Part shown: piece by piece, positions 10,673-18,307 of the stretch
Position numbering within the stretch: the stretch's first letter is position 1
Layout: every line of letters begins with the position of its first letter
Origin: Shinella zoogloeoides
GTDB lineage: Bacteria; Pseudomonadota; Alphaproteobacteria; Rhizobiales; Rhizobiaceae
NCBI RefSeq assembly: GCF_030733845.1
Contig: NZ_CP132311.1
Coordinates: forward strand, 3,826,501 to 3,890,500
Length of the DNA stretch: 64,000 nt
Direction: 5' to 3'
Translations under genes and position numbers: made by a program
The notes under the pieces: model-generated
What the model was told of the DNA's origin: nothing
The model's input: the letters and a program-made list of their open reading frames with translations, nothing else
Databases searched by the model: none

Positions 10673-11419
10673 TCAATGGCCGGGATGCAGCGCGTCGCTC
10701 AGATACATGCAGGTCAGCATGGTGAAGACATAGGCTTGGATGACCGCCATCAGCAGCTCCAGCGCCGTCAGTGCCACCGTCATGGAAAAGGGCAGCACCG
10801 CTCCCAGCATGCCGAGCGTGCCGAGCCCGCCCATCGAGACGACGAAGCCGGCAAAGACCTTCAGCGTAATATGGCCGGCCAGCATGACGGCGAAGAGACG
10901 CACGGAGTGGCTGACGGGACGCGAGAGATAGGAAATCACCTCGATCGGCACGATGATCGGCGTCAGGATCAGCGGCACGCCCGTCGGCACGAAGAGCCGC
11001 AGGAAGCCGGCGCCGTGGCGGAACAGGCCGTAGAGCGTGACGGTTGCGAAGACCGTGATGGCCAGCGCGAAGGTGACGATGAGATGGCTCGTCACCGTGA
11101 AGGCATAGGGGAACATGCCGAGAAGGTTCGCGACGAGGATGAACATGAACAGCGAGAAGACCAGCGGGAAGAAGCGCATGCCCTCCTCGCCCGCATTGGC
11201 GCGCAGCGTCTTGGCGATGAATTCGTAGACAATTTCGGCGCTCGCCTGCCCGCGGCCGGGCACGAGGCTCCTTGCGCGCGTCGCAAGAAGCAGGAAGCCG
11301 GTGGCGGCGGCCACGGTCAGCGCCATGTAGGCGGAGGAATTGGTGAAGCTCAGGTCGAGCCCGCCGAGCTCGAAGGGGATCAGCGGCTTGATCTGGAATT
11401 GTTCAATGGGTCCGGCCAT
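10673..11419 (-). CDS. F0 ATP synthase subunit a paralogue (AtpB-like), isolated
   Basis: 248 residues. It is a full-length subunit a homologue, the proton-channel stator subunit of F0, with about five to six membrane helices. The essential Arg is present (R174, E. coli R210), as is the alphaproteobacterial His/Glu swap (H183 and E221) and the Gln in IQAYVF (Q228). At R+4, however, where subunit a has a near-invariant Asn (RLFANML in rhizobia, N214 in E. coli), this protein has Val178. No atpI, atpE or atpF gene lies beside it: lepA is convergent and 340 noncoding bases lie upstream. It is therefore either a second, diverged copy or an unusually isolated sole copy; I favour the former. Confidence 0.85.
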   Translation of the reverse strand: MAGPIEQFQIKPLIPFELGGLDLSFTNSSAYMALTVAAATGFLLLATRARSLVPGRGQASAEIVYEFIAKTLRANAGEEGMRFFPLVFSLFMFILVANLLGMFPYAFTVTSHLIVTFALAITVFATVTLYGLFRHGAGFLRLFVPTGVPLILTPIIVPIEVISYLSRPVSHSVRLFAVMLAGHITLKVFAGFVVSMGGLGTLGMLGAVLPFSMTVALTALELLMAVIQAYVFTMLTCMYLSDALHPGH

Positions 11420-11759
11420 GGTCTGTCCTCGAAAAGGCGCCAGCATGCGGAACATAGGCCGCAATCGCCAAAGGGCGATGCACGGCGCGCGAAAACCGCA
11501 AGGCTGGTCTAGGAAGGGAGGGGTGGGAAGGGTTCAACGGGGCATCCTGATCTCGATTGCGAGAAAAGGGGCCGTCCCCGGAACGAACAAGGCGCAGGTC
11601 GTCCCGCGCAAGGGCTGTCTAGCCGCTGTGCCGGCCGAAGGCAAGCACCGGCGCGGCATTCTGTGTCGTCGCGCGCCTTCTCTCCTCCGTCATGCTGGAG
11701 GAGAGGAGAGCATTGGAGGCGGGGGGCGGGCGTGCCCACCGCGCGTATGGAAAAAACCC
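11420..11759. other. intergenic region without recognisable gene
   Basis: 340 bases between the start of the atpB-like gene and the end of the oxidase gene. No coding potential stands out. It contains a hairpin, TCTCCTCC (11681-11688) with GGAGGAGA (11697-11704). The stretch around it (CTCCGTCATGCTGG) resembles the end of the palindromic repeat at 42259-42414, so it may be a decayed copy. Confidence 0.4.
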
Positions 11760-12476
11760 TCAGCCGCCCTCGTAGAGCCGTTGTCCCGCCAATAGTGCCG
11801 TATCGAGTCGGCCCTCTGCCGGAAAGATCGACAGGGTTTCCGGCTTCTCGACGCCGTCGATCAGCCGGTGGCAGGTTTGCGCCGTGCCGAGAACGGTGGT
11901 GACGGGGATGATGCCGGCCCAGATGGGCAGGGCAAAGTCCTCCTCGTCGTCGCCGACGCCCTTGGCACGTACCTTGGCGGCGGCTTCGTCGATCGGCATG
12001 GCGATGATCGTGGTGGCCTTGGCCTCCTGCGGCGTGATCGGGCGCAGCAGCGCGCTGCGCTCCGGGTAGAAGCGGTCGACGACGTCGCGCATCGCCTCGA
12101 TCTTCTCGTCCGGGTCCTCGACCAGCCGCGCGGTGCCGAAGCACATGGCGGAGCGGTAGTTGGCCGAATGGTTGAAGCCGGAGCGGGCGAGCACCAGCCC
12201 GTCGAGATGGGCGACGGTGAGGCAGGCCGGCGTGCCGGTCTTGAGGTGGCGCAGCATGCGGCTGGCGGAGGAGCCGTGCCAGTAGAGCGTATCGCCCTTG
12301 CGCCAGAACAGCGTCGGCGTCGCATAGGGCTGGCCGTCGATGACATAGGCGACGTGACAGAGCATGGCGGCGTCAAGGATGGCGTGACCGGCGTCGCGGT
12401 CATAGCTGCCGCGTTCGTGCATGCGCTTGACGCGGTTGCGCGGGGTGACGGGGTAGGAACGGGTCTCGGCGGTCAT
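11760..12476 (-). CDS. pyridoxamine 5'-phosphate oxidase-related flavin protein
   Basis: 238 residues. The N-terminal region has the split-barrel FMN-binding fold of the PNPOx-like family. Examples are HAILDAAMLCHVAYVIDGQPYATPTLFWRKGDTLYWHGSSAS in overlapping motifs and CLTVAHLDGLVLARSGFNHSANYRSAMCFG. Members include flavin- and haem-utilisation proteins and nitroimidazole reductases, so the reaction is not fixed by sequence. I chose ATG 12476 over a longer frame because the extension runs into the promoter region. It is divergent from a MocR regulator, a common partner of vitamin-B6-related genes. Confidence 0.82.
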   Translation of the reverse strand: MTAETRSYPVTPRNRVKRMHERGSYDRDAGHAILDAAMLCHVAYVIDGQPYATPTLFWRKGDTLYWHGSSASRMLRHLKTGTPACLTVAHLDGLVLARSGFNHSANYRSAMCFGTARLVEDPDEKIEAMRDVVDRFYPERSALLRPITPQEAKATTIIAMPIDEAAAKVRAKGVGDDEEDFALPIWAGIIPVTTVLGTAQTCHRLIDGVEKPETLSIFPAEGRLDTALLAGQRLYEGG

Positions 12477-12516
12477 GCGGTCTTGCCTTTCGAAGAAGAG
12501 GCCGCCATGGTGCGCC

Positions 12517-13941
12517 ATGTCATTGGACCGGAAAAGCACCAATCAGAAGCCAAAAAATCGGACCAATCTTCCGGATTGGTCCCTGCTCGTGCCCGTCCTG
12601 CCGGCAGCCGGCAAGCGCACGCTGGCGCTCTATCGGGAACTGCGCCGCCTGATCGAGGCCGGTGCCATTCCGCCCGGCAGCAAGCTGCCCCCCTCGCGTG
12701 ATCTCGCGCGGCGGCTGAAGACCTCGCGCGGCAGCGTGGTCGCCGCCTTCGAGACACTGATCGCCGAGGGCTTTGCCGTTGCCCGCACCGGCGCGGGCAC
12801 CTTCGTCGCCGATCGCGTGCCGACCGTGAAGCCGACCGCCCCAAGGGAACCGGAAGCCGCGGAGCCGAAAATGCCGCTGCCCGGCACGCTCGGCGTCGCC
12901 ATGGCCGACGCGCGCACCTTGAACCGTTTCCGCAGCCTGCTCACACGGCATCTGGCCCGTCCCGGCCCCGAGCACTTCCACTACGGCGATCCGCGCGGCG
13001 GCGAAGCGCTGCGCCAGGCAGTCGCCGCCTATCTTCGCCAGGCGCGCGGCGTGCGCTGCGAGGCGCGCTCGATCGTCATCACGACCGGCACGCAGCAGGG
13101 CATCGACCTCGTCATCCGCAGCACCCTGACGCTAGGCGACCGGGTGATGATCGAGGACCCGTGTTATCCGAGCGCCCGCGCCGCCTTCGCCGGTAGTGGC
13201 CTTGCGCTGTCCGGCCTTGCGGTGGATGCGGAAGGCGCGGACATCGCGCTTGCCGCACCGGGCGCCCGCGCGGTCTATGTGACGCCGTCGCACCAGTTTC
13301 CGCTCGGCGTTACCATGAGCATGCGCCGCCGGCTCGCCCTCATCGACTGGGCGCGGGAAACGGGCGGCTGGATCATCGAGGACGATTACGACAGCGAGTT
13401 CCGCTTCGCCGGGCCGCCGCTCGCCGCCATGCAGGGCATGGACGACAGCGGACGGGTGATCTATCTCGGCACCTTCTCCAAGGTGCTCTTTCCCGGCCTG
13501 CGCCTCGGCTATGCCGTGATCCCCGATCCGCTGCTGGAGACGGTCATGGCGCTGCGCGCCCGCACCGATCGCAGCCCGCCGACGCTGGCCGAAGCCGCGC
13601 TGACCGACCTCATCCGCGAAGGCCATTTCGCCGCACATCTGCGCCGCGCCCGCCGGCATGCGCAGGCGGCGCGCGATACGCTGGTTGCGGGGCTTGCGGC
13701 AGCGCCCGGCCTCTCGGTCACCGTGCCGGACCAGGGCCTGCACCTCGTCGCGGGCCTGCCGGCCGGGCTGGAGGATGTGGCGGCGGTGGAGATCGCCCGC
13801 CGGGCGGGGTTCGGCGTGCGTGCCCTCTCCACCATGGCCGTCACCAATCCGCCGCGGCAGGGCCTCGTGATCGGCTTTTCGGGTTTTGCACCCGATGTGC
13901 TGCATGAAGCGGCAAGGCGCTTCGCCATGGCGCTTGGCTAG
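12517..13941 (+). CDS. MocR-type regulator (GntR helix-turn-helix fused to aminotransferase fold)
   Basis: 474 residues. The N-terminal GntR winged helix has ALYRELRRLIEAGAIPPGSK and LPPSRDLARRLKTSRGSVVA (about residues 33-85). A type-I aminotransferase fold fills residues 120-474. Its PLP-binding features are visible: TGTQQGIDL, ITDW-like IIEDDYDSEFRF, and the PLP-Lys in GTFSKVLFPGLRLGY. MocR proteins sense pyridoxal phosphate or amino acids. It is divergent from the flavin protein, which it probably regulates. A perfect palindrome lies inside the first 25 codons, so the start or the operator position is unusual; TTG 12523 is an alternative start. Confidence 0.9.
   Translation: MSLDRKSTNQKPKNRTNLPDWSLLVPVLPAAGKRTLALYRELRRLIEAGAIPPGSKLPPSRDLARRLKTSRGSVVAAFETLIAEGFAVARTGAGTFVADRVPTVKPTAPREPEAAEPKMPLPGTLGVAMADARTLNRFRSLLTRHLARPGPEHFHYGDPRGGEALRQAVAAYLRQARGVRCEARSIVITTGTQQGIDLVIRSTLTLGDRVMIEDPCYPSARAAFAGSGLALSGLAVDAEGADIALAAPGARAVYVTPSHQFPLGVTMSMRRRLALIDWARETGGWIIEDDYDSEFRFAGPPLAAMQGMDDSGRVIYLGTFSKVLFPGLRLGYAVIPDPLLETVMALRARTDRSPPTLAEAALTDLIREGHFAAHLRRARRHAQAARDTLVAGLAAAPGLSVTVPDQGLHLVAGLPAGLEDVAAVEIARRAGFGVRALSTMAVTNPPRQGLVIGFSGFAPDVLHEAARRFAMALG
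12522..12582. promoter_or_regulatory. candidate MocR operator cluster
   Basis: GGACCAATC (12560-12568) and GATTGGTCC (12574-12582) are a perfect inverted repeat with a 5-base spacer. Two further half-sites, ATTGGACC (12522-12529) and ACCAATC (12538-12544), lie upstream. ATTGG/GGACCAAT-like elements occur in known MocR/PdxR operators. All four lie inside the 5' end of the MocR gene as called. Confidence 0.55.
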
Positions 13942-14663
13942 GCGACGCGCCGGCTCTTGGCGGCGGTGATCGTCGCCACGAAGGCGCGGGCAAGGGCAAG
14001 GCCGGTGGCCTCGGCGCTGGGGCCGTATTCGGCGGCAAGGCTGGCGCGCCGCTCCAGCCAGCCGGGCGCCTGTTTCTCGATATAGTCCGGAAAGGTCGCC
14101 GCCCATTCCTCGACGACCGACCGGTTCGCCTCGAAATGGAACTGGGTGCCATAGACCGCCCGGCCGATGCGGAAGGCCTGGTTTTCGGCGCCGCCGCTGG
14201 TGGCGAGCCGCACCGCGCCGTCTGGCAGCGTGAACGTGTCGCTGTGCCACTGGAAGATCGGGAAGGAACCGGCGGCGGCCGAAAGCACCGGGTCGGCCGC
14301 GCCGTCCGCCGTCAGCGCCACGGAGCACCAGCCGAATTCCGGTGTGGTGCCGATATGGTTCTGCCCGCCATAGGCCCGGGCGAGAAGCTGGCTGCCGAGG
14401 CAGACGCCGAGCACCGACTTGTCCGCATCGCCGAAGCGGCGCATCAGCGCGGCGAGCGCCGGCAGATAGGTGTGGCTCTCGTCGTCCAGCGCATTCTGCG
14501 GCCCGCCCATGACGATGATGGCGTCGTGGGCGGTGTGGTCCGCGGGAATGGCGTCGCCGGCATGCGGGCGGCAGATGTCGAGCTCGGCGCCGGCCTCCTG
14601 AAGGGCGATGCCGATCTGCCCGAGCAGCGTCACCTTGTCGTTTTCCACCACCAGAACCCGCAT
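13938..14663 (-). CDS. class I glutamine amidotransferase
   Basis: 241 residues forming a stand-alone class I GATase. The nucleophile Cys is in VLGVCLGSQLLA, and the His in GTQFHFEANR with Glu three residues on completes the triad. A preceding IIVMGGPQNALDDE is typical of the GMP-synthase-like/YfeJ group, which is often linked to gamma-glutamyl or amine metabolism. No synthase partner lies next to it. It overlaps the stop of the convergent MocR gene by 4 bases (shared CTAG). Confidence 0.85.
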   Translation of the reverse strand: MRVLVVENDKVTLLGQIGIALQEAGAELDICRPHAGDAIPADHTAHDAIIVMGGPQNALDDESHTYLPALAALMRRFGDADKSVLGVCLGSQLLARAYGGQNHIGTTPEFGWCSVALTADGAADPVLSAAAGSFPIFQWHSDTFTLPDGAVRLATSGGAENQAFRIGRAVYGTQFHFEANRSVVEEWAATFPDYIEKQAPGWLERRASLAAEYGPSAEATGLALARAFVATITAAKSRRVA

Positions 14664-14732
14664 GCGATACTCCCGATTTCAATGTCGGGCGAGACAATCA
14701 CGCCCTTTCGCCGCATTCAAGAGCCGGAGACG

Positions 14733-14759
14733 GAAAGAACCCGGCTCTTGCGAGCCGGG
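14733..14759 (-). terminator. terminator of the small secreted protein gene
   Basis: CCCGGCTC (14740-14747) and GAGCCGGG (14752-14759) form a perfect 8-base stem with a 4-base loop. Read on the minus strand it is followed by TTCTTTCC. Confidence 0.6.
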
Positions 14760-14789
14760 CGAGGCAGGGAGGATCGGCGAAGGGCGGGA

Positions 14790-14966
14790 TCAGCGGCAGA
14801 CGCGGATCTTCTTGACGATGAGGTTGCCGTAGTAGTCGTAGGAGTGGATCTTCTTGACGAAGCAGGTCGGTTGGTAGCCGTAGCTGTAGTAGCCGGCCTG
14901 CGAGGGGGCGGCGAAGGAAACGGCGGCGATGACGGCGACGGCGGCGGAAATGATGAACTTGCGCAT
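14790..14966 (-). CDS. small secreted protein, 58 residues
   Basis: This gene is too short for usual length cut-offs. It reads MRKFIISAAVAVIAAVSF at the start, a textbook signal peptide ending in AAPSQA. A mature part of about 34 residues is rich in Tyr (GYYSYGYQP) with two Cys (TCFVKK and RVCR-end) and a repeated VKKI element. The two Cys could form a disulfide in the periplasm. A GGAGAGA ribosome-binding site precedes the ATG, and a terminator follows. I do not recognise a characterised family; similar Tyr-rich mini-proteins are common in Rhizobiaceae. Function unknown. Confidence 0.7.
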   Translation of the reverse strand: MRKFIISAAVAVIAAVSFAAPSQAGYYSYGYQPTCFVKKIHSYDYYGNLIVKKIRVCR

Positions 14967-15068
14967 GGGGTCTCTCCTGATCTCTTGAAGGACGAGCCTC
15001 TCTCGTCCGGTGATCAGAAGGTCTCACATCGCCCTTCCCGCCGCTGTTTCGCGGGAAACAGAAGCCGC

Positions 15069-15497
15069 TCAGGGATAGATGACGCCCTTGCGCAGGATCA
15101 CATTGGCATAGAGCCGCGGCTCGCTCGTCTGCACCAGCGTATGGGCGGCGCGCACGCGATCGTAGAAATCGGCGCCGACCAGCGGCACGACGGCGCGGGC
15201 CGGCTCGTGCCTCGCGCAGCAGGCGATGATCTCGCGGTGCACCGGCTCCAGCGTGTCGCGCTCCTGGCGAAAAGTGGAGCGGAAGATCGCCTCCTCGACG
15301 AAATCGTCGATAGGCATGACCGAGAGCACGGCATCGAGGGTCGGGATCAGCGCCACACCATCGAGGCGGATGAGGCGGCGGGCATGCTCGACGCCCGGAT
15401 AGTTGCCGTCGACGATGGCGATCTCGTCGCCGTGGCCCATGGCGCGCAGCGTCGCCAGCAGCTCCGGGCTCAGGATCGGGTCGATACCTTTCAGCAT
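15069..15497 (-). CDS. RbsD/FucU-family sugar mutarotase
   Basis: 142 residues, the family length. It begins MLKGIDPILSPELLATLRAMGHGDEI, matching the FucU/RbsD N-terminus with the conserved His of GHGDEI and DGNYPG. YANVILRKGVIYP at the C-terminus is also conserved. These decameric enzymes interconvert pyranose/furanose or alpha/beta forms of an imported sugar. The gene starts directly after the stop of the ROK regulator (TGA then ATG), so they form one operon. This suggests it supplies the correct anomer for the frc importer (inference). Confidence 0.88.
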   Translation of the reverse strand: MLKGIDPILSPELLATLRAMGHGDEIAIVDGNYPGVEHARRLIRLDGVALIPTLDAVLSVMPIDDFVEEAIFRSTFRQERDTLEPVHREIIACCARHEPARAVVPLVGADFYDRVRAAHTLVQTSEPRLYANVILRKGVIYP

Positions 15498-16727
15498 TCA
15501 GGCAAGCTCCTTGAAGAGGACGTTGTGGTCGGGAAGATAGCGGGAGAACAGCGGCAGGCTCGCCCCGCCGATCGAGCGGGCGTTGCTGCCGACGGCACCC
15601 TCGACGATGTCGGGCAGGGTGACGCCCTGAAGGTCGAGCCGGGCGACGGCGGCGCGCGTCGCCGCGACGACCCGCTCGCGCACCCAGGCCGGAAAGCCGC
15701 CATCGATGATCACGGCGGAAAAGTCGATGACGGAGGCCGAGGCGACGACCGCCTGGGCGAGCGCCGCCGCCATGTCCTCGATCCATATCTCGAACGGCGC
15801 GCCGAAGTCGATCCAGCCGTCCGGCGAATACCACAGCGGCGTTGGATCGATGCCGTGCTCGCGCAGGAGATTTTCCAGCCGGTAGATCGAGGCGATCTTG
15901 AGAAGCTGTACCGTCTCGCCGTCGCGGCCCTGCACGGGCAGCGGGCCGATGGCGCCCGCCGTGCCGGTGCGGCCGGTGAACAGCGCGGAATTCAGCACCA
16001 CGCCGCCGCCGATGAAGGAGCCGATGAAGAGATAGAGGAAATCGGGATATTGCGGCCCGAGGCCGAAGACGAGTTCGGCCGCGCAGGCGCTGGTGGCGTC
16101 GTTCTGCAGCGCGACGGTATAGGGCACGCGCCTGGCGATCTCGGCCTCGAGATCCACGCCGCGCCACTGGTCCATGTCGGCCTGCGGCGCGCCCACCTCG
16201 CGCGCCCAGCTCCACAGCTCGAAGGGGGCGGCGACGCCGAAGCCGGCAATGCGGCCGCGTTCTTCCGGCGTGATCGCCGCTTCCAGCTCGGCAAGCCCTT
16301 CCTCGATGAAGGCGAGCAGCGGGCCGGGCATGGGATAGGCATAGGTGCGGCGGACCTGCCGACGGATATTGCCGACGAAATCCATCATGACGAGGTCGGC
16401 GCTGCGCCGGCCGATCTTCAGCCCGAAGGAATAGACCGCGTCCGGATTGAGCAGCATGGGAACCGAGGGCTGGCCGACCTTGCCGCGCATCGGTTCGCCG
16501 CGCATCAGCAGTCCCTCGGCCTCCAGCGCCCGCATGATGACGGTGACGGTCTGGGCGGAAAGGCCGCTGCGCCGGGCGATCTCGGCCTTGGAAAGGCTGC
16601 CGTGCCGGCGCACCAGCGACATGACGAGGCGCTCGTTGTAGGCGCGCACGCGCACCTGGTTGGCACCCCCGCTCGGGTCGAGGATTTCGGCCGGCGACGC
16701 AGGTGCCGTCGCGGCAATTCTTGTCAT
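15498..16727 (-). CDS. frcR: ROK-family transcriptional regulator (FrcR-like)
   Basis: 409 residues. The N-terminal winged helix (about residues 27-80) has GSLSKAEIARRSGLSAQTVT. The ROK domain follows with LQNDATSACAAELVFG, holding the Asn-Asp of the sugar-binding site. The zinc motif CxCGxxGC of ROK kinases is missing, so it is a sensor rather than a kinase. It is divergent from frcB, across 289 bases with an AT-rich dyad, as in the frcRBCAK cluster of Sinorhizobium. I infer fructose-responsive repression of the importer and of its own operon with the mutarotase. Confidence 0.85.
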   Translation of the reverse strand: MTRIAATAPASPAEILDPSGGANQVRVRAYNERLVMSLVRRHGSLSKAEIARRSGLSAQTVTVIMRALEAEGLLMRGEPMRGKVGQPSVPMLLNPDAVYSFGLKIGRRSADLVMMDFVGNIRRQVRRTYAYPMPGPLLAFIEEGLAELEAAITPEERGRIAGFGVAAPFELWSWAREVGAPQADMDQWRGVDLEAEIARRVPYTVALQNDATSACAAELVFGLGPQYPDFLYLFIGSFIGGGVVLNSALFTGRTGTAGAIGPLPVQGRDGETVQLLKIASIYRLENLLREHGIDPTPLWYSPDGWIDFGAPFEIWIEDMAAALAQAVVASASVIDFSAVIIDGGFPAWVRERVVAATRAAVARLDLQGVTLPDIVEGAVGSNARSIGGASLPLFSRYLPDHNVLFKELA

Positions 16728-16858
16728 CGTCTCCTCCCGTGCCGGCCGGGGCGTAACGCGCCCCTTACGGTCCTCTTATCGGCTGGCGCTCCGCTCTTCC
16801 ACCGGAAACGATGCAGCCGGGGCTTGCGCCCGATCTTTCCCGAAGCATGACACATCGG

Positions 16859-16890
16859 ATTAATAATTCAATTCGATTTATTTATTGACA
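16859..16890. promoter_or_regulatory. candidate FrcR operator and frcB -35 region
   Basis: ATTAATAATTC (16859-16869) and GATTTATTTAT (16875-16885) form an inverted repeat matching at 9 of 11 pairs with spacer AATTC. TTGACA (16885-16890) overlaps its end and could be a -35 box read towards frcB. The patch is strikingly AT-rich for this genome. Confidence 0.5.
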
Positions 16891-17016
16891 GGCATTTCTT
16901 TTGGTGTTCTTCTCATGATCGGAAGCGCGGTTGGCTGGCGGAAGAGCCGTCCAGCCACCGGCGACCGGATGGCCCCAGGAGAGGGGTGCATCCCGTTTCG
17001 TCCTTGGGAGGATACC

Positions 17017-18042
17017 ATGAAGAAGACGATGATTTCCGCCGCTCTCGGCGCGCTTGCGCTCGGCGTCGCCTTTGCCGCGCCGGCCTCTGCCGCCGATGTC
17101 GGCGCCTGCCTGATCACCAAGACCGACACCAATCCCTTCTTCGTCAAGATGAAGGAAGGCGCCGAGGCGAAAGCCAAGGAACTCGGCGTCACGCTGAAGT
17201 CCTATGCCGGCAAGATCGACGGCGATTCGGAAAGCCAGGTCGCCGCCATCGAGACCTGCATCGCCGACGGCGCGAAGGGCATCCTCATCACCGCATCGGA
17301 CACGAAGGGCATTGTTCCCTCCGTGCAGAAGGCGCGTGACGCCGGCCTGCTCGTCATCGCGCTCGACACGCCGCTGGAACCGCTCGATGCCGCCGACATG
17401 ACCTTTGCCACCGACAACCTGCTCGCCGGCGAACTGATCGGCAAGTGGGCCGCCGCGACGCTCGGCGACGGCGCCAAGGACGCGAAGATCGCGTTCCTCA
17501 ACCTCACCCCCTCGCAGCCGTCGGTCGACGTCCTGCGCAACCAGGGCTTCATGAAGGGCTTCGGCATCGACGTGAAGGACATCAACAAGATCGGCGACGA
17601 GGACGATCCGCGCATCGTCGGCCATGACGTGACCAACGGCAACGAGGAAGGCGGCCGCACCGCCATGGAAAACCTCTTGCAGAAAGACCCGACCATCAAC
17701 GTCGTGCACACGATCAACGAGCCGGCCGCTGCCGGCGCCTATGAAGCGCTGAAGGCCGTCGGCAAAGAGCAGGACGTGCTGATCGTATCGGTCGACGGCG
17801 GTTGCCCGGGTGTGCAGAACGTCATCGACGGCGTCATCGGCGCGACCTCGCAGCAATATCCGCTGGCCATGGCCGCCCTCGGCATCGAGGCGATCAAGAA
17901 GTTCGCCGACAGCGGCGAGAAGCCGAAGGCCACCGAAGGCAAGGACTTCTTCGACACGGGCGTCTCGCTCGTGACAGACAAGCCGGCCGCCGGCGTCGAG
18001 TCGATCGACACCAAGACCGGCAAGGACAAGTGCTGGGGCTAA
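17017..18042 (+). CDS. frcB: fructose ABC transporter, periplasmic binding protein
   Basis: 341 residues. The signal peptide is [20 protein letters not shown], with cleavage after ASA. The mature protein is a type I periplasmic sugar-binding protein (ribose/fructose class) with [20 protein letters not shown] at the start. It is close to Sinorhizobium FrcB throughout. The protein captures fructose (mannose and ribose are also reported for FrcB) and delivers it to FrcC. A GGGAGG ribosome-binding site precedes ATG 17017, which I chose because it begins the signal peptide. A strong stem-loop just after the stop probably raises its level over frcC. Confidence 0.93.
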   Translation: MKKTMISAALGALALGVAFAAPASAADVGACLITKTDTNPFFVKMKEGAEAKAKELGVTLKSYAGKIDGDSESQVAAIETCIADGAKGILITASDTKGIVPSVQKARDAGLLVIALDTPLEPLDAADMTFATDNLLAGELIGKWAAATLGDGAKDAKIAFLNLTPSQPSVDVLRNQGFMKGFGIDVKDINKIGDEDDPRIVGHDVTNGNEEGGRTAMENLLQKDPTINVVHTINEPAAAGAYEALKAVGKEQDVLIVSVDGGCPGVQNVIDGVIGATSQQYPLAMAALGIEAIKKFADSGEKPKATEGKDFFDTGVSLVTDKPAAGVESIDTKTGKDKCWG

Positions 18043-18049
18043 GGCCCCG

Positions 18050-18076
18050 GGCCGGCCCGGCATGACCGGGCCGGCC
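18050..18076 (+). promoter_or_regulatory. intercistronic stem-loop between frcB and frcC
   Basis: GGCCGGCCCGG (18050-18060) pairs perfectly with CCGGGCCGGCC (18066-18076) around CATGA. No U-run follows, so it looks like an mRNA-stabilising or partial-termination element rather than a full terminator. Confidence 0.6.
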
Positions 18077-18307
18077 ATCCGCCACGGACGGATCGGGCGA
18101 CGCAAGGCGCGCCTTGGCTTTTGACAATCGCGAAGAGACGTGGGCACCTTTCTCCTTGAGGAGCGGCCGTGATGGATCATGGCCCGCTCACGGGGGAGCC
18201 GCCCGCAGAAGGCGGCGGATGCGCACGATGCGCGCCGCGATGCGTCCGTGCATCATTTCATCCGGCAATGCCGCGACGGTCGGCACACGGAAGGGAGGAA
18301 CAGGATC

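Noticed and set aside
14136..16850. A 904-codon open frame on the plus strand
   Set aside because: It is antisense to the amidotransferase, mutarotase and ROK genes, has Arg/Ala/Gly-biased composition and no family motifs; it is a GC-content shadow.
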